Both the position numbers and the translations under genes were made by a program. Shown piece after piece: positions 10,462-17,318 of a DNA stretch of 55,352 nt. Every line of letters begins with the position of its first letter. The stretch's first letter is position 1. The stretch spans positions 1-55,352 of the forward strand of contig CAKQSF010000014.1 of NCBI GenBank assembly GCA_934272845.1, written 5' to 3'. Under the pieces are notes generated by a model, which was not told the DNA's origin, searched no databases, and saw only the letters and a list, made by a program, of their open reading frames with translations. Source of the stretch: an uncultured Prevotella sp. GTDB lineage: Bacteria; Bacteroidota; Bacteroidia; Bacteroidales; Bacteroidaceae.

Positions 10462-11208
10462 ATGTTCCCATTCAAGCAACTACATACCTTAGGCTCGTAC
10501 CTCATACTCATGGGGCGTAGCATTGCTATTCCTGACCGTTGGAGAATGTTCTGGAAGCAGTATGTCAAGGAAATGTCGCAGTTAGGCGTAGATTCCATTG
10601 GCATAGTTCTGCTCATATCTTTCTTTATCGGTGCGGTGATATGCATACAGATAAAACTCAATATTCAATCACCATGGATGCCACGTTGGGTGTCTGGTTA
10701 CACTACGCGAGAGATTATGTTGCTTGAGTTCTCCTCCAGTATCATGTGTCTTATACTCGCTGGTAAGGTGGGCAGTAATATCGCTTCAGAACTTGGCACC
10801 ATGCGAGTGACGCAGCAGATAGACGCCCTCGACATTATGGGCGTAAACTCAGCCAACTACCTTATTGCGCCAAAGATACTCGGACTAATGACACTAATGC
10901 CCTTCCTCGTGGTCTTTTCTGACGTCATGGGCATAGTGGGAGCGTACGCCACAGCGTATATAGGGCATATATTAACGCCCGATGACCTGACAATGGGCTT
11001 GCAACATTCGTTCAACTCGTGGTTCGTCTGGATGTCAATAATCAAGAGTGTAGTCTTCGCTTTCATCATAGCCAGCGTATCGTCATACTGCGGTTATAGC
11101 GTAGAGGGCGGTTCAGTAGAGGTAGGTAAGGCAAGCACCGCTGCCGTTGTCAACAGTAGCATAATAATATTGTTCACCGATGTGTTCCTAACCCAGTTGC
11201 TGTCATGA
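10462..11208 (+). CDS. mlaE: MlaE-type lipid ABC transporter permease
   Basis: A 248-residue integral membrane protein of the MlaE/YrbE permease family, part of the ABC system that moves phospholipids between the outer and inner membranes. Hydrophobic segments are visible at about 42-65, 90-110, 132-160, 190-210 and 222-245. The family block EFSSSIMCLILAGKVGSNIA is followed by ELGTMRVTQQIDALDIMGV, the contact region for the ATPase. The stop overlaps the mlaF start (ATGA at 11205-11208), which implies coupled translation. A substrate-binding MlaD gene is not adjacent and is presumably elsewhere, as no unexplained reading frame follows. Confidence 0.93.
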   Translation: MFPFKQLHTLGSYLILMGRSIAIPDRWRMFWKQYVKEMSQLGVDSIGIVLLISFFIGAVICIQIKLNIQSPWMPRWVSGYTTREIMLLEFSSSIMCLILAGKVGSNIASELGTMRVTQQIDALDIMGVNSANYLIAPKILGLMTLMPFLVVFSDVMGIVGAYATAYIGHILTPDDLTMGLQHSFNSWFVWMSIIKSVVFAFIIASVSSYCGYSVEGGSVEVGKASTAAVVNSSIIILFTDVFLTQLLS

Positions 11209-11972
11209 TAGAAGTAAAGAACCTTTATAAGTCCTTTGACGGCAGAGAGGTGCTGAAGGACATTAACGCTACATTTAAGGACGGACAGACTAACCTTATT
11301 ATAGGTCAGTCAGGTTCGGGTAAGACCGTCTTGATGAAGAACCTTGTAGGACTCTTTGTGCCTACGAGCGGACAGATACTGTATGACGGTCGCGACTTCG
11401 TCAGCATGTCAAAGCACGAGAAGATAGCCATGCGCCGAGAGATGGGCATGATATTTCAGTCTGCTGCATTGTTCGACTCGCTCTCCGTACTGGAGAATGT
11501 GATGTTCCCCCTTGATATGTTTTCTAACATGACCCTGCGCGAACGCCAGCACCGTGCGCAGGAATGTCTTGACCGTGTGAACCTAACCGACGCGGGAAAC
11601 AAGTTCCCAGGCGAAATATCTGGAGGTATGCAGAAGCGCGTAGCGATAGCGAGAGCAATAGCCCTGAACCCTAAATACCTCTTCTGTGATGAGCCAAACT
11701 CAGGTCTTGACCCAAAGACGAGTCTTGTGATAGACGAGTTGTTGCACGGCATAACCGAGGAGTTCGGTATGACAACAATCATCAACACCCACGATATGAA
11801 CTCCGTGATGGGCATAGGCGACAGTATTATATTTATATGTAAAGGACGTAAGGAATGGGAAGGCGACAAAACCATGGTGATGTCAGCCACCAACGAAGAC
11901 CTCAACGACCTTGTCTTTGCCTCGGAACTATTTAAAAAGGTAAAAGAAGTAGAGATGCGGAAGAGTTCATAA
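11205..11972 (+). CDS. mlaF: MlaF-type lipid ABC transporter ATPase
   Basis: A 255-residue ABC ATPase that powers MlaE. Walker A is GQSGSGKT (about 38-45), the Q-loop is MIFQSAALFD, the signature reads ISGGMQKR (MlaF proteins usually carry LSGGMxRR), and Walker B is YLFCDEPNSGLDP. The switch histidine is in NTHDMNSV. The C-terminus is short and charged. It starts inside the mlaE stop codon and forms a two-gene operon with it. A 248-bp non-coding stretch with a new promoter follows. The assignment rests on the MlaF-like Walker B and signature together with the permease partner. Confidence 0.93.
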   Translation: MIEVKNLYKSFDGREVLKDINATFKDGQTNLIIGQSGSGKTVLMKNLVGLFVPTSGQILYDGRDFVSMSKHEKIAMRREMGMIFQSAALFDSLSVLENVMFPLDMFSNMTLRERQHRAQECLDRVNLTDAGNKFPGEISGGMQKRVAIARAIALNPKYLFCDEPNSGLDPKTSLVIDELLHGITEEFGMTTIINTHDMNSVMGIGDSIIFICKGRKEWEGDKTMVMSATNEDLNDLVFASELFKKVKEVEMRKSS

Positions 11973-12105
11973 ATTCCCGATTATAATGCATAATTGTAAT
12001 TTGTGCTCCCTTCCAGTTTAGCCAAATGAGCAGAACCAAACATGTATGAATTTTGCCATAGCGAGAAAAGGAACATGAATATGTGGGAAAAAATATAACG
12101 TAATA

Positions 12106-12137
12106 TTTGGTAGTACCGAAAAAAAATAGTAACTTTG
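12106..12137 (+). promoter_or_regulatory. Promoter of the DUF3467 gene
   Basis: -33 TTTG at 12106-12109, a 20-bp spacer, and -7 TAACTTTG at 12130-12137, a perfect Bacteroidota promoter. The predicted leader is about 77 nt and ends in a nearly G-free C/A-rich stretch (12194-12220) before the ATG. Confidence 0.85.
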
Positions 12138-12220
12138 TTGCACGAAAGAAGAACGATAAAGATCGTCTCACAACTTTCAATATGCAATTTATTCACTAAA
12201 CTAAACAAATACCAAGTAAC

Positions 12221-12550
12221 ATGGAGAACAACGAACAGCCACAGGGACAGCAACTTCAGATTGATTTGAAGCCAGAAATCGCACAGGGCGTTTACAGCAA
12301 TTTCGCTATTATCTCACACTCGCACGCTGAATTTATCGTAGACCTTGCTTCTACACTGCCAGGTTCACCAAAGGCACAGGTAGTAAGCCGCGTAATCCTT
12401 GCGCCAGAGCACGCAAAGCGTCTCGCTCTCGCCCTTCAGGATAACGTAATGCGTTACGAGCAGGAGTTCGGTCAGATTGACCTCGACGTACAGCCAAAGC
12501 AGGCTGCTGCACCAAAGTCACGTGTTGCTGACCCATTCGGTGAAGCATAA
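12221..12550 (+). CDS. DUF3467 family protein
   Basis: A 109-residue soluble protein that I recognise as the DUF3467 family, a small, widely conserved family of unknown function in Bacteroidota. The core runs from about residue 12 to 90, with LKPEIAQGVYSNFAIISHSH followed by SRVILAPEHAKRLALAL. The N-terminus is rich in Q and N, and the C-terminus is a flexible tail rich in K, A and P. It is monocistronic, with a perfect promoter upstream and a strong terminator 17 bp downstream. That isolation and its codon use suggest a well-expressed housekeeping protein. No catalytic motif, signal peptide or membrane segment is seen. Confidence 0.86.
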   Translation: MENNEQPQGQQLQIDLKPEIAQGVYSNFAIISHSHAEFIVDLASTLPGSPKAQVVSRVILAPEHAKRLALALQDNVMRYEQEFGQIDLDVQPKQAAAPKSRVADPFGEA

Positions 12551-12567
12551 AGAATAAACAAACCACG

Positions 12568-12612
12568 ACAGCAAGGATATAGTAAGACAATACTATGTCC
12601 TTGCTGTTTTTT
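12568..12612 (+). terminator. Terminator of the DUF3467 gene
   Basis: A 17-bp stem with one mismatch (12568-12584 with 12591-12607), a 6-nt loop and a six-T run ending at 12612. Confidence 0.93.
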
Positions 12613-12668
12613 GGGGGTATAACCATACTATATAATCAGCACCCTTTATATTTATCCTTTAAACAATT

Positions 12669-12989
12669 ATGAAACGTTTCGCATTTAAAATGTATCTCAA
12701 GCCAGGCTGTGAGGAAGAATACCAGAAGCGTCATGCAGCCATCTGGCCCGAACTCGTAAAGATGATAAAAGACTCAGGTGTTAGCAACTACAGCATCTAC
12801 TGGGATAAAGACACCAACATACTCTTTGGCTATCAGGAGTGTAGCAGCGACACTAATAGTCAAGACACCACCAACGGTGTAGACGCTATAACCCAGAAGT
12901 GGTGGGACATGATGGTAGACATCATGGAGGTAAATCCAGATAACTCGCCTGTAACGATACCTATAAAGGAAGTGTTCCATCTTGATTAG
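12669..12989 (+). CDS. rhaM: L-rhamnose mutarotase (RhaM/YiiL family)
   Basis: A 106-residue protein of the DUF718/RhaM family, which interconverts the alpha and beta anomers of L-rhamnose so the beta form can enter catabolism. Family hallmarks are the N-terminal strand RFAFKMYLKPG, the catalytic-type histidine in YQKRHAAIWPEL, the YSIYWD strand, and W-W in TQKWWDMM. A Ser/Thr/Asn-rich stretch at about 58-68 looks like a loop insertion. No other rhamnose genes are adjacent, so it is separated from its pathway here, as is common in Bacteroidales. Its stop lies at the edge of a dense octamer repeat array. Relatives may act on other deoxysugars. Confidence 0.9.
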   Translation: MKRFAFKMYLKPGCEEEYQKRHAAIWPELVKMIKDSGVSNYSIYWDKDTNILFGYQECSSDTNSQDTTNGVDAITQKWWDMMVDIMEVNPDNSPVTIPIKEVFHLD

Positions 12990-13140
12990 TAGATTAGTGG
13001 TTTAGTCATTTGGTGGTTTAGTGGTTTGGTGGTTTGGTAGATAGGGAAATTAGTCGTTTAGTAGATTAGTCTCTCAAACCACCAAACCACTAAACCGCCA
13101 AACCACTAAACCACTAAACCACCAAACCACCAAACAACAA
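12987..13140. repeat. Two-armed octamer repeat array between rhaM and folB
   Basis: The left arm (12987-13071) is built from TTTRGTGG-like octamers and the right arm (13073-13139) from CCAAACCAC-like octamers, about eight in near-perfect register. The arms are reverse complements, so the region can fold into a very long hairpin. The right arm ends 4 bp before the folB start codon. Such arrays easily slip during replication, so length may vary among strains. Confidence 0.9.
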
Positions 13141-13142
13141 AA

Positions 13143-13493
13143 GTGATTTACATTCGCAATATGCGCCTCCACGCCTTCCACGGCGTATTACCCCAAGAGC
13201 GTGAGGTAGGCAACGACTACGTGATAAACCTCAGTGTGGACTATCCCATAGCCAAGGCAGCCGACAGCGACAATGTTGCCGACACCATGAGTTATGCCGA
13301 TGCCGCTGACATCATACACCGTGAGATGGCTATCCAGAGCAATCTGCTTGAAAACGTAGCCATGCGCATAGCCCGTGCCATACTCAACGCCTATGCTGAG
13401 GTAACAGAGGTGACAGTAGACATTATGAAAGTGGCACCGCCAATGACCGCTGACTGCGATGGGGCAGGGGTGGCGGTAAAACTAAGGCGTTGA
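13143..13493 (+). CDS. folB: Dihydroneopterin aldolase
   Basis: A 116-residue member of the FolB family, which cleaves 7,8-dihydroneopterin in folate synthesis. The core motif MRLHAFHGVLPQEREVGNDY (7-26) matches the family, with later blocks YADAADIIH and LLENVAMRIARAI and the C-terminal strand VTVDIMKVAPP. The start is GTG 13143, giving MIYIRNMRLHAFHG like family N-termini. ATG 13161 is an alternative that would remove the first strand. A C/A-rich repeat arm instead of a Shine-Dalgarno site lies directly upstream. No other folate gene is adjacent. Confidence 0.93.
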   Translation: MIYIRNMRLHAFHGVLPQEREVGNDYVINLSVDYPIAKAADSDNVADTMSYADAADIIHREMAIQSNLLENVAMRIARAILNAYAEVTEVTVDIMKVAPPMTADCDGAGVAVKLRR

Positions 13494-13518
13494 ACTTATT
13501 GTTATTATAATATACTAT

Positions 13519-13557
13519 GAGGGTATATCAGAGAAATTCTATCTTTGATATACCCTC
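13519..13557. terminator. Hairpin after folB, terminator-like
   Basis: Perfect 12-bp inverted repeat, GAGGGTATATCA at 13519-13530 with its complement at 13546-13557. There is no following T-run, so termination is uncertain. The right arm also includes TATCTTTG (13540-13547), a -7 look-alike without a -33. Confidence 0.5.
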
Positions 13558-13637
13558 GTCATTATTGTGCCTTCGCCTTATGTTGTTTATAGCAATGGTG
13601 TCATATATATGGGCGTTAATAATACATTTCCATCTAT

Positions 13638-14264
13638 ATGAAGGTCCTTCGTGTAAAGCAGATAGGGCTGGCTTATTCTGTTAAATCCCTGTTACCAAAG
13701 TCTTTTTACTCAATTTGTTCCCTGTTACCAAAATCTTTTTTACTAATTTATGCCCTGATACCCAGATGTTATAAGTTGGGCTATCCTAATATGGAGGTTA
13801 AGATAGGCATGTTGAGAAGTCTGTCGCCTAATTACCTGTCGCCTGTGTCCCTCAATAACAACGGTTTGGTGTCCGACTTCGTGGAGATGCTTTACGATGG
13901 CGACTTAGAGGGAGCGATGGTGCGATTGAAGGCTTATCTATCAAGTATCTCTAATCGTCTATCAAATAAGAATGAACGTGACTTCCAGACGGTGTTTTAT
14001 CTAATATTCAATCTGATGGGGGCTTTTGTCCTTGTAGAGGAGAATAGTGCTATAGGCAGAGCCGATGCCGTGGTGCATATGCCCGACGCCATTTATGTCT
14101 TTGAACTGAAGTATGACGGTTCGGCGGAAGAGGCTATAAAACAGATAGACGACAAGGGATACCTGATACCATATACCGCTGATGGCAAGCGATTGTTTAA
14201 GATTGGCGTCAATTATGACAGCAACCAACGCACCATCAATGATTGGATTATCAAGGAAGCGTAA
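13638..14264 (+). pseudogene. 5'-truncated ATPase/PD-(D/E)XK nuclease family gene
   Basis: Residues from about 46 ([10 protein letters not shown]) to 208 match the C-terminal half of the large Bacteroidota AAA-ATPase-like proteins that end in a PD-(D/E)XK nuclease domain. The nuclease signature is visible: acidic E139, D143 and the ELK triad E156-x-K158, then the Q-rich helix [12 protein letters not shown]. The N-terminal ATPase half of roughly 300 residues is absent, and no Walker motif lies upstream. The first 45 residues are instead encoded by a 33-bp tandem repeat and look unrelated. I therefore call it a remnant, though the frame is intact and a small free-standing nuclease domain could still be made. 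It is the first of three ATPase/nuclease-type genes in a row. Confidence 0.72.
13687..13773 (+). repeat. Three 33-bp-spaced direct repeats
   Basis: CCCTGTTACCAAAGTCTTTT at 13687, CCCTGTTACCAAAATCTTTT at 13720 and the degenerate CCCTGATACCCAGATGTTAT at 13753, spaced exactly 33 bp apart. They encode three 11-residue peptide repeats ([15 protein letters not shown]) at the start of the truncated nuclease gene. The same 33-bp period recurs before the next ATPase gene. Confidence 0.8.
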
Positions 14265-14384
14265 CAACCATAAGTGCTCTACATATTTATTCAAACACAT
14301 TTATTGTGATAGAAATGAAAAGTTACAATCTGTAAGTAAAACTACCTATTTTGCTTACGAATTTTATTGCTATACACGCACGAT

Positions 14385-14428
14385 GTAATTAAGGCCTGAT
14401 TACAGTGTAATTAAGCCCTAATTACACT
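14385..14428 (+). repeat. 22-bp tandem repeat, two units
   Basis: Two 22-bp units begin with GTAATTAAGGCCTGATTAC (14385) and GTAATTAAGCCCTAATTAC (14407), each an imperfect palindrome. A degenerate third unit may begin at 14429. The units match the array at 39296-39383. In the gene-free stretch 14265-14647 this array and the iterons at 14533-14644 are the only structures seen. Confidence 0.85.
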
Positions 14429-14532
14429 GTAAAAGCAATGTGATTGCGAGGTAAAAAGGTTGCTTTCAGATTGTAACATATACGGGGTTGTTGGTCGGCT
14501 CCATAATAAATGCACAGAAAGTATATTATTTT

Positions 14533-14644
14533 TAGGAAAAGTGTAGTTTTAATAGCCTGTATTTGTAGGAAAAGTGTATATTTCGTTTGGCTATTTCGTA
14601 GGAAAAGTGTATATTTGCAGCAGCAAAAATATAGGAAAAGTGTA
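14533..14644 (+). repeat. Four iterons, 13 bp each, at exact 33-bp spacing
   Basis: TAGGAAAAGTGTA occurs without mismatch at 14533, 14566, 14599 and 14632. Every step is exactly 33 bp, about three helical turns, so all copies face one side of the DNA. The third copy runs into the -7 element and the fourth lies 3 bp before the start codon of the ATPase gene. Confidence 0.96.
14586..14617 (+). promoter_or_regulatory. Promoter of the DUF4143 ATPase, embedded in iterons
   Basis: -33 TTTG at 14586-14589, a 20-bp spacer, and -7 TATATTTG at 14610-14617. The -7 begins inside iteron 3, and the -33 lies between iterons 2 and 3. The start site would be near 14624, so iteron 4 is in the leader and iterons 1-2 are upstream. 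A protein bound to the iterons would block or recruit polymerase. Confidence 0.85.
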
Positions 14645-14647
14645 ATT

Positions 14648-16000
14648 ATGCTGTATAGAAAGATAGAAAAATATATTGTAAACCATTTACAGTCAGGGTC
14701 TAACAAGATTTTGATAATCGATGGTGCAAGGCAGATAGGAAAGTCATATATCATCAGAGAAGTAGGGAAGAGACTTTATACGAACTTCATAGAAATCAAT
14801 ATGGAGGAGGATAAGGTAGGAAATGGTAATTTTGCAAATGCCAAGACGCTGGATGATTTTTATCTTGCCTTGAGTGTCGTGGCAGGTGATAAGATGAAGG
14901 ACAAGGAGAATACGTTGGTATTCATAGACGAGATACAGGCTTATGACCATTTGTTAACCCTGCTGAAGTTTCTGCGTGAAGATAACAAGTTTACCTATAT
15001 TTGCAGCGGTTCACTTTTGGGTGTAACGTTAAAGGCTACCTCTTCTATACCATTAGGAAGTATAGAGATAAAGCATATGTATCCGTTGGATTTTGAGGAG
15101 TTCCTCATTGCCAATGGGGTTGGTGACTTAGTGTTGAACACTATACGAAAGAAGTTCAAGGTGAGAGAGGCTATGCCTGATGCTATTCACAATAGGTTAC
15201 TCGACCTTTTCAAGAAATACCTGTTGGTGGGTGGGCTGCCTGACGCTGTAAACGAATTTATCGCAACCCGAAATATCACAACGATTCGCACTATTCAAAA
15301 TGAAATAAGACATCTATATGGAGTAGATGCTGCACGTTATGAGGAGTCTCATAATCGTCTTAAGATACAGCGCATCTATGGTATGATACCTTCTACTCTT
15401 GAGAACAAGAAAAAGAGAATTGTTGCAAAAGATATAGAGGACAAGAAGGGAAAGCGGATGAGCGACTATATAGAAGAGTTTGACTATCTGATATCTTCCA
15501 GAATAGCACTTGAAGTGAAAGCCATTAGCAAACCGAGTTTCCCATTGATAGAGAATAGTGGGAAGAACTTACTAAAACTCTATATGAATGATGTAGGAAT
15601 ATTGACCAGCATATTCTTTGGAACAAGCATAAGAGCGGTGATGGACGATGTAGCGACTGTTAACCTTGGTTCTGTATATGAAACGGTGGTGGCACAGGAA
15701 TTGAGAGCGCATGGATTTGATTTGTATTATTACGACAACAAGAAAATGGGTGAGGTGGATTATATTATTGATGATATGGACAATCTCTCCGTGTTACCTC
15801 TTGAAATAAAGTCGGGCAAGGATTATAGGGTGCATAGTGCCTTATACAAATTCTTGCAAGTAAAGGAGTATAACATACGGCAAGCCTTTGTTCTTTCAAA
15901 CGCTCAGAAGGTGGAAGTAAAGAACGGCGTAACATATCTGCCGATATATTATATTATGTGCATTGAACCTGAAGAAGCCAAAGACAATCTGTTGGTGTGA
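14648..16000 (+). CDS. AAA_14/DUF4143 ATPase with PD-(D/E)XK-type C-terminus
   Basis: A 450-residue protein of the AAA_14 plus DUF4143 family, common and often multicopy in Bacteroidota and of unknown cellular role. Walker A is GARQIGKS (26-33) and Walker B is FIDEIQ (92-97). A sensor-like serine sits in YICSGSLLGV, followed by the family block YPLDFEEFL. The C-terminal domain has GEVDYII and then LPLEIKSGK, the D...ExK arrangement of a PD-(D/E)XK nuclease fold. I chose ATG 14648 because a perfect promoter and all four iterons lie upstream of it. An in-frame start at 14510 would only translate the iterons into an 11-residue RKSV repeat. A perfect palindrome follows the gene and probably ends its transcript. 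Defence or mobile-element control is a guess from context. Confidence 0.85.
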   Translation: MLYRKIEKYIVNHLQSGSNKILIIDGARQIGKSYIIREVGKRLYTNFIEINMEEDKVGNGNFANAKTLDDFYLALSVVAGDKMKDKENTLVFIDEIQAYDHLLTLLKFLREDNKFTYICSGSLLGVTLKATSSIPLGSIEIKHMYPLDFEEFLIANGVGDLVLNTIRKKFKVREAMPDAIHNRLLDLFKKYLLVGGLPDAVNEFIATRNITTIRTIQNEIRHLYGVDAARYEESHNRLKIQRIYGMIPSTLENKKKRIVAKDIEDKKGKRMSDYIEEFDYLISSRIALEVKAISKPSFPLIENSGKNLLKLYMNDVGILTSIFFGTSIRAVMDDVATVNLGSVYETVVAQELRAHGFDLYYYDNKKMGEVDYIIDDMDNLSVLPLEIKSGKDYRVHSALYKFLQVKEYNIRQAFVLSNAQKVEVKNGVTYLPIYYIMCIEPEEAKDNLLV

Positions 16001-16051
16001 TAATCTGACATCAATCCTAAAGTATCTTAAGGGAAATGGCGAAGTAATATT

Positions 16052-16094
16052 ACAAAGTTCACAAGTTTGTGGACCACAAACTTGTGAACTTTGT
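16052..16094. terminator. 43-bp perfect palindrome, terminator and possible operator
   Basis: The 21-bp arm beginning ACAAAGTTCACAAGTTTGTG (16052-16072) is followed by one A (16073) and its exact reverse complement (16074-16094). A T-run continues to about 16101, ideal for terminating the upstream ATPase transcript. The right arm also contains the -33 TTG (16082-16084) of the next gene's promoter, so it could be an operator. Confidence 0.88.
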
Positions 16095-16112
16095 TTTTTT
16101 TGCTTATCTTTG
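16082..16112 (+). promoter_or_regulatory. Promoter of the archaeal-type ATPase gene
   Basis: -33 TTG at 16082-16084 inside the palindrome, a 20-bp spacer, and -7 TATCTTTG at 16105-16112. The leader would be about 20 nt. The overlap with the palindrome suggests control by a dimeric protein or by transcription from upstream. Confidence 0.75.
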
Positions 16113-16137
16113 CAGACAAATTCAAGGAAGAATAGCA

Positions 16138-17265
16138 ATGGAAAAGGCATTCGTATACGGAATGTCGGTAGCAGGCAACAACTTTACCGACAGAATAGAA
16201 GAAACCAAGCGTATCAAGGCTGATTTCGAGCATGGCATTAATGTTATACTCATTTCACCTCGACGAATGGGGAAAACTTCGCTTATCAAGAAAGTGATTT
16301 CGGAGATAGACAATCCTATGATTAAGGTTGTTTACATGGATGTATATGACTGCCGAAGCGAGTACGACTTTTATAATCGTTTCGCAGAGGCCATAATGCG
16401 CTCGATAAGCAATAAGTTGGAGCAAGTTATGGAAAACATCAAGCAGTTTCTCGTAAGAGTATCTCCTAAGATATCTTTCAGCCCTGAGCCAACTTCAGAG
16501 TTTTCTCTTTCTCTTGGAATCACTCCAAAAGATTATTCCCCAGAGGAAATCCTAAACCTACCAGAGCGAATAGCCAAGGAGAAAGGAATCCATATTGTAG
16601 TTTGTATTGATGAGTTTCAACAAATAGGTGAGTTTCCCGAATCCTTGATTGTGCAGAAACGTTTACGTGGAGTTTGGCAACATCATCAAAATGTATCTTA
16701 TTGTTTCTTGGGAAGCAAACGCCATCTGATGGAAAACATTTTCCAAAATCGTCGCATGCCTTTTTACATGTTTGGTGAGATGTTACATTTAGACTGCATC
16801 CCTACAGAGTATTGGGTACCTTTCATTTGTTCGCGTTTCGAGAAATATGGAAAGTACATATCGCCAGAATATGCTACTACGATATGTGAAACGGTGAAGA
16901 ACTACTCTTCCTACGTGCAGCAATTAGCATGGAATGTGATGGCAGAGACTGAGGAAAAGGTGGATGACGAGAGTATGCAAAATGGTATTAATGCCTTGCT
17001 CCAACAGTGCAATAGTTTGTTTGTACAACAAACGGAGAATCTCACTACTTATCAACTTAATTTTATCCGTTTGGTATGTAGAGGTATTCATTCAGGTTTT
17101 ACTGCCCAGAGCATTGCTGATACCTATCCTTTAGGTAGCAAGTCAAACATCGACCGTATCAAGAAGGCTCTTGAGGACAAGGAAATCATCACCATCAAGA
17201 AAGAGGGAGTTTTTCTTTCCGACTGTGTGTTTGAACTATGGTTTAAGAGGAATATGATGGGGTAG
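16138..17265 (+). CDS. Archaeal-type (ATPase_2-like) STAND-family ATPase
   Basis: A 375-residue ATPase of the group first described in archaea and expanded in Bacteroidota. Walker A is PRRMGKTS (41-48) and Walker B is CIDEFQ (156-161) with D158 and E159. A sensor strand follows in CFLGSKRHLM, then a helical lid. The C-terminal 70 residues look like a winged helix (AQSIADTYPLGSKSNIDRIK), which may bind DNA. I chose ATG 16138 because the promoter and palindrome lie just upstream; the in-frame start at 16069 would translate part of the palindrome. Unlike its neighbour it has no visible nuclease motif. It converges on the methylase gene and shares a terminator with it. Its partner and role are unknown. 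Confidence 0.85.
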   Translation: MEKAFVYGMSVAGNNFTDRIEETKRIKADFEHGINVILISPRRMGKTSLIKKVISEIDNPMIKVVYMDVYDCRSEYDFYNRFAEAIMRSISNKLEQVMENIKQFLVRVSPKISFSPEPTSEFSLSLGITPKDYSPEEILNLPERIAKEKGIHIVVCIDEFQQIGEFPESLIVQKRLRGVWQHHQNVSYCFLGSKRHLMENIFQNRRMPFYMFGEMLHLDCIPTEYWVPFICSRFEKYGKYISPEYATTICETVKNYSSYVQQLAWNVMAETEEKVDDESMQNGINALLQQCNSLFVQQTENLTTYQLNFIRLVCRGIHSGFTAQSIADTYPLGSKSNIDRIKKALEDKEIITIKKEGVFLSDCVFELWFKRNMMG

Positions 17266-17268
17266 GAG

Positions 17269-17314
17269 AAAAGGGGCGTAGACTTCATCGAGCGATGAAG
17301 TCTACGCCCCTTTT
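17269..17314. terminator. Bidirectional terminator between ATPase and methylase genes
   Basis: A long perfect inverted repeat with arms 17269-17290 and 17293-17314. A-rich and T-rich ends flank both sides, so it can stop transcripts from the plus-strand ATPase and the minus-strand methylase, whose stop codons both lie within 5 bp of it. Confidence 0.92.
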
Positions 17315-17318
17315 GTCT

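Noticed and set aside
14533..14644. Possible CRISPR array
   Set aside because: Repeats are only 13 bp with 20-bp gaps, just four copies, overlap a promoter, and no cas genes are present.
14510..14647. N-terminal extension of the DUF4143 ATPase with an 11-residue RKSV repeat
   Set aside because: A perfect promoter with its start site near 14624 lies inside it, and the family begins at the later ATG.
16069..16137. N-terminal extension of the archaeal-type ATPase
   Set aside because: It would translate half of a perfect palindrome and the -7 element of the gene's own promoter.
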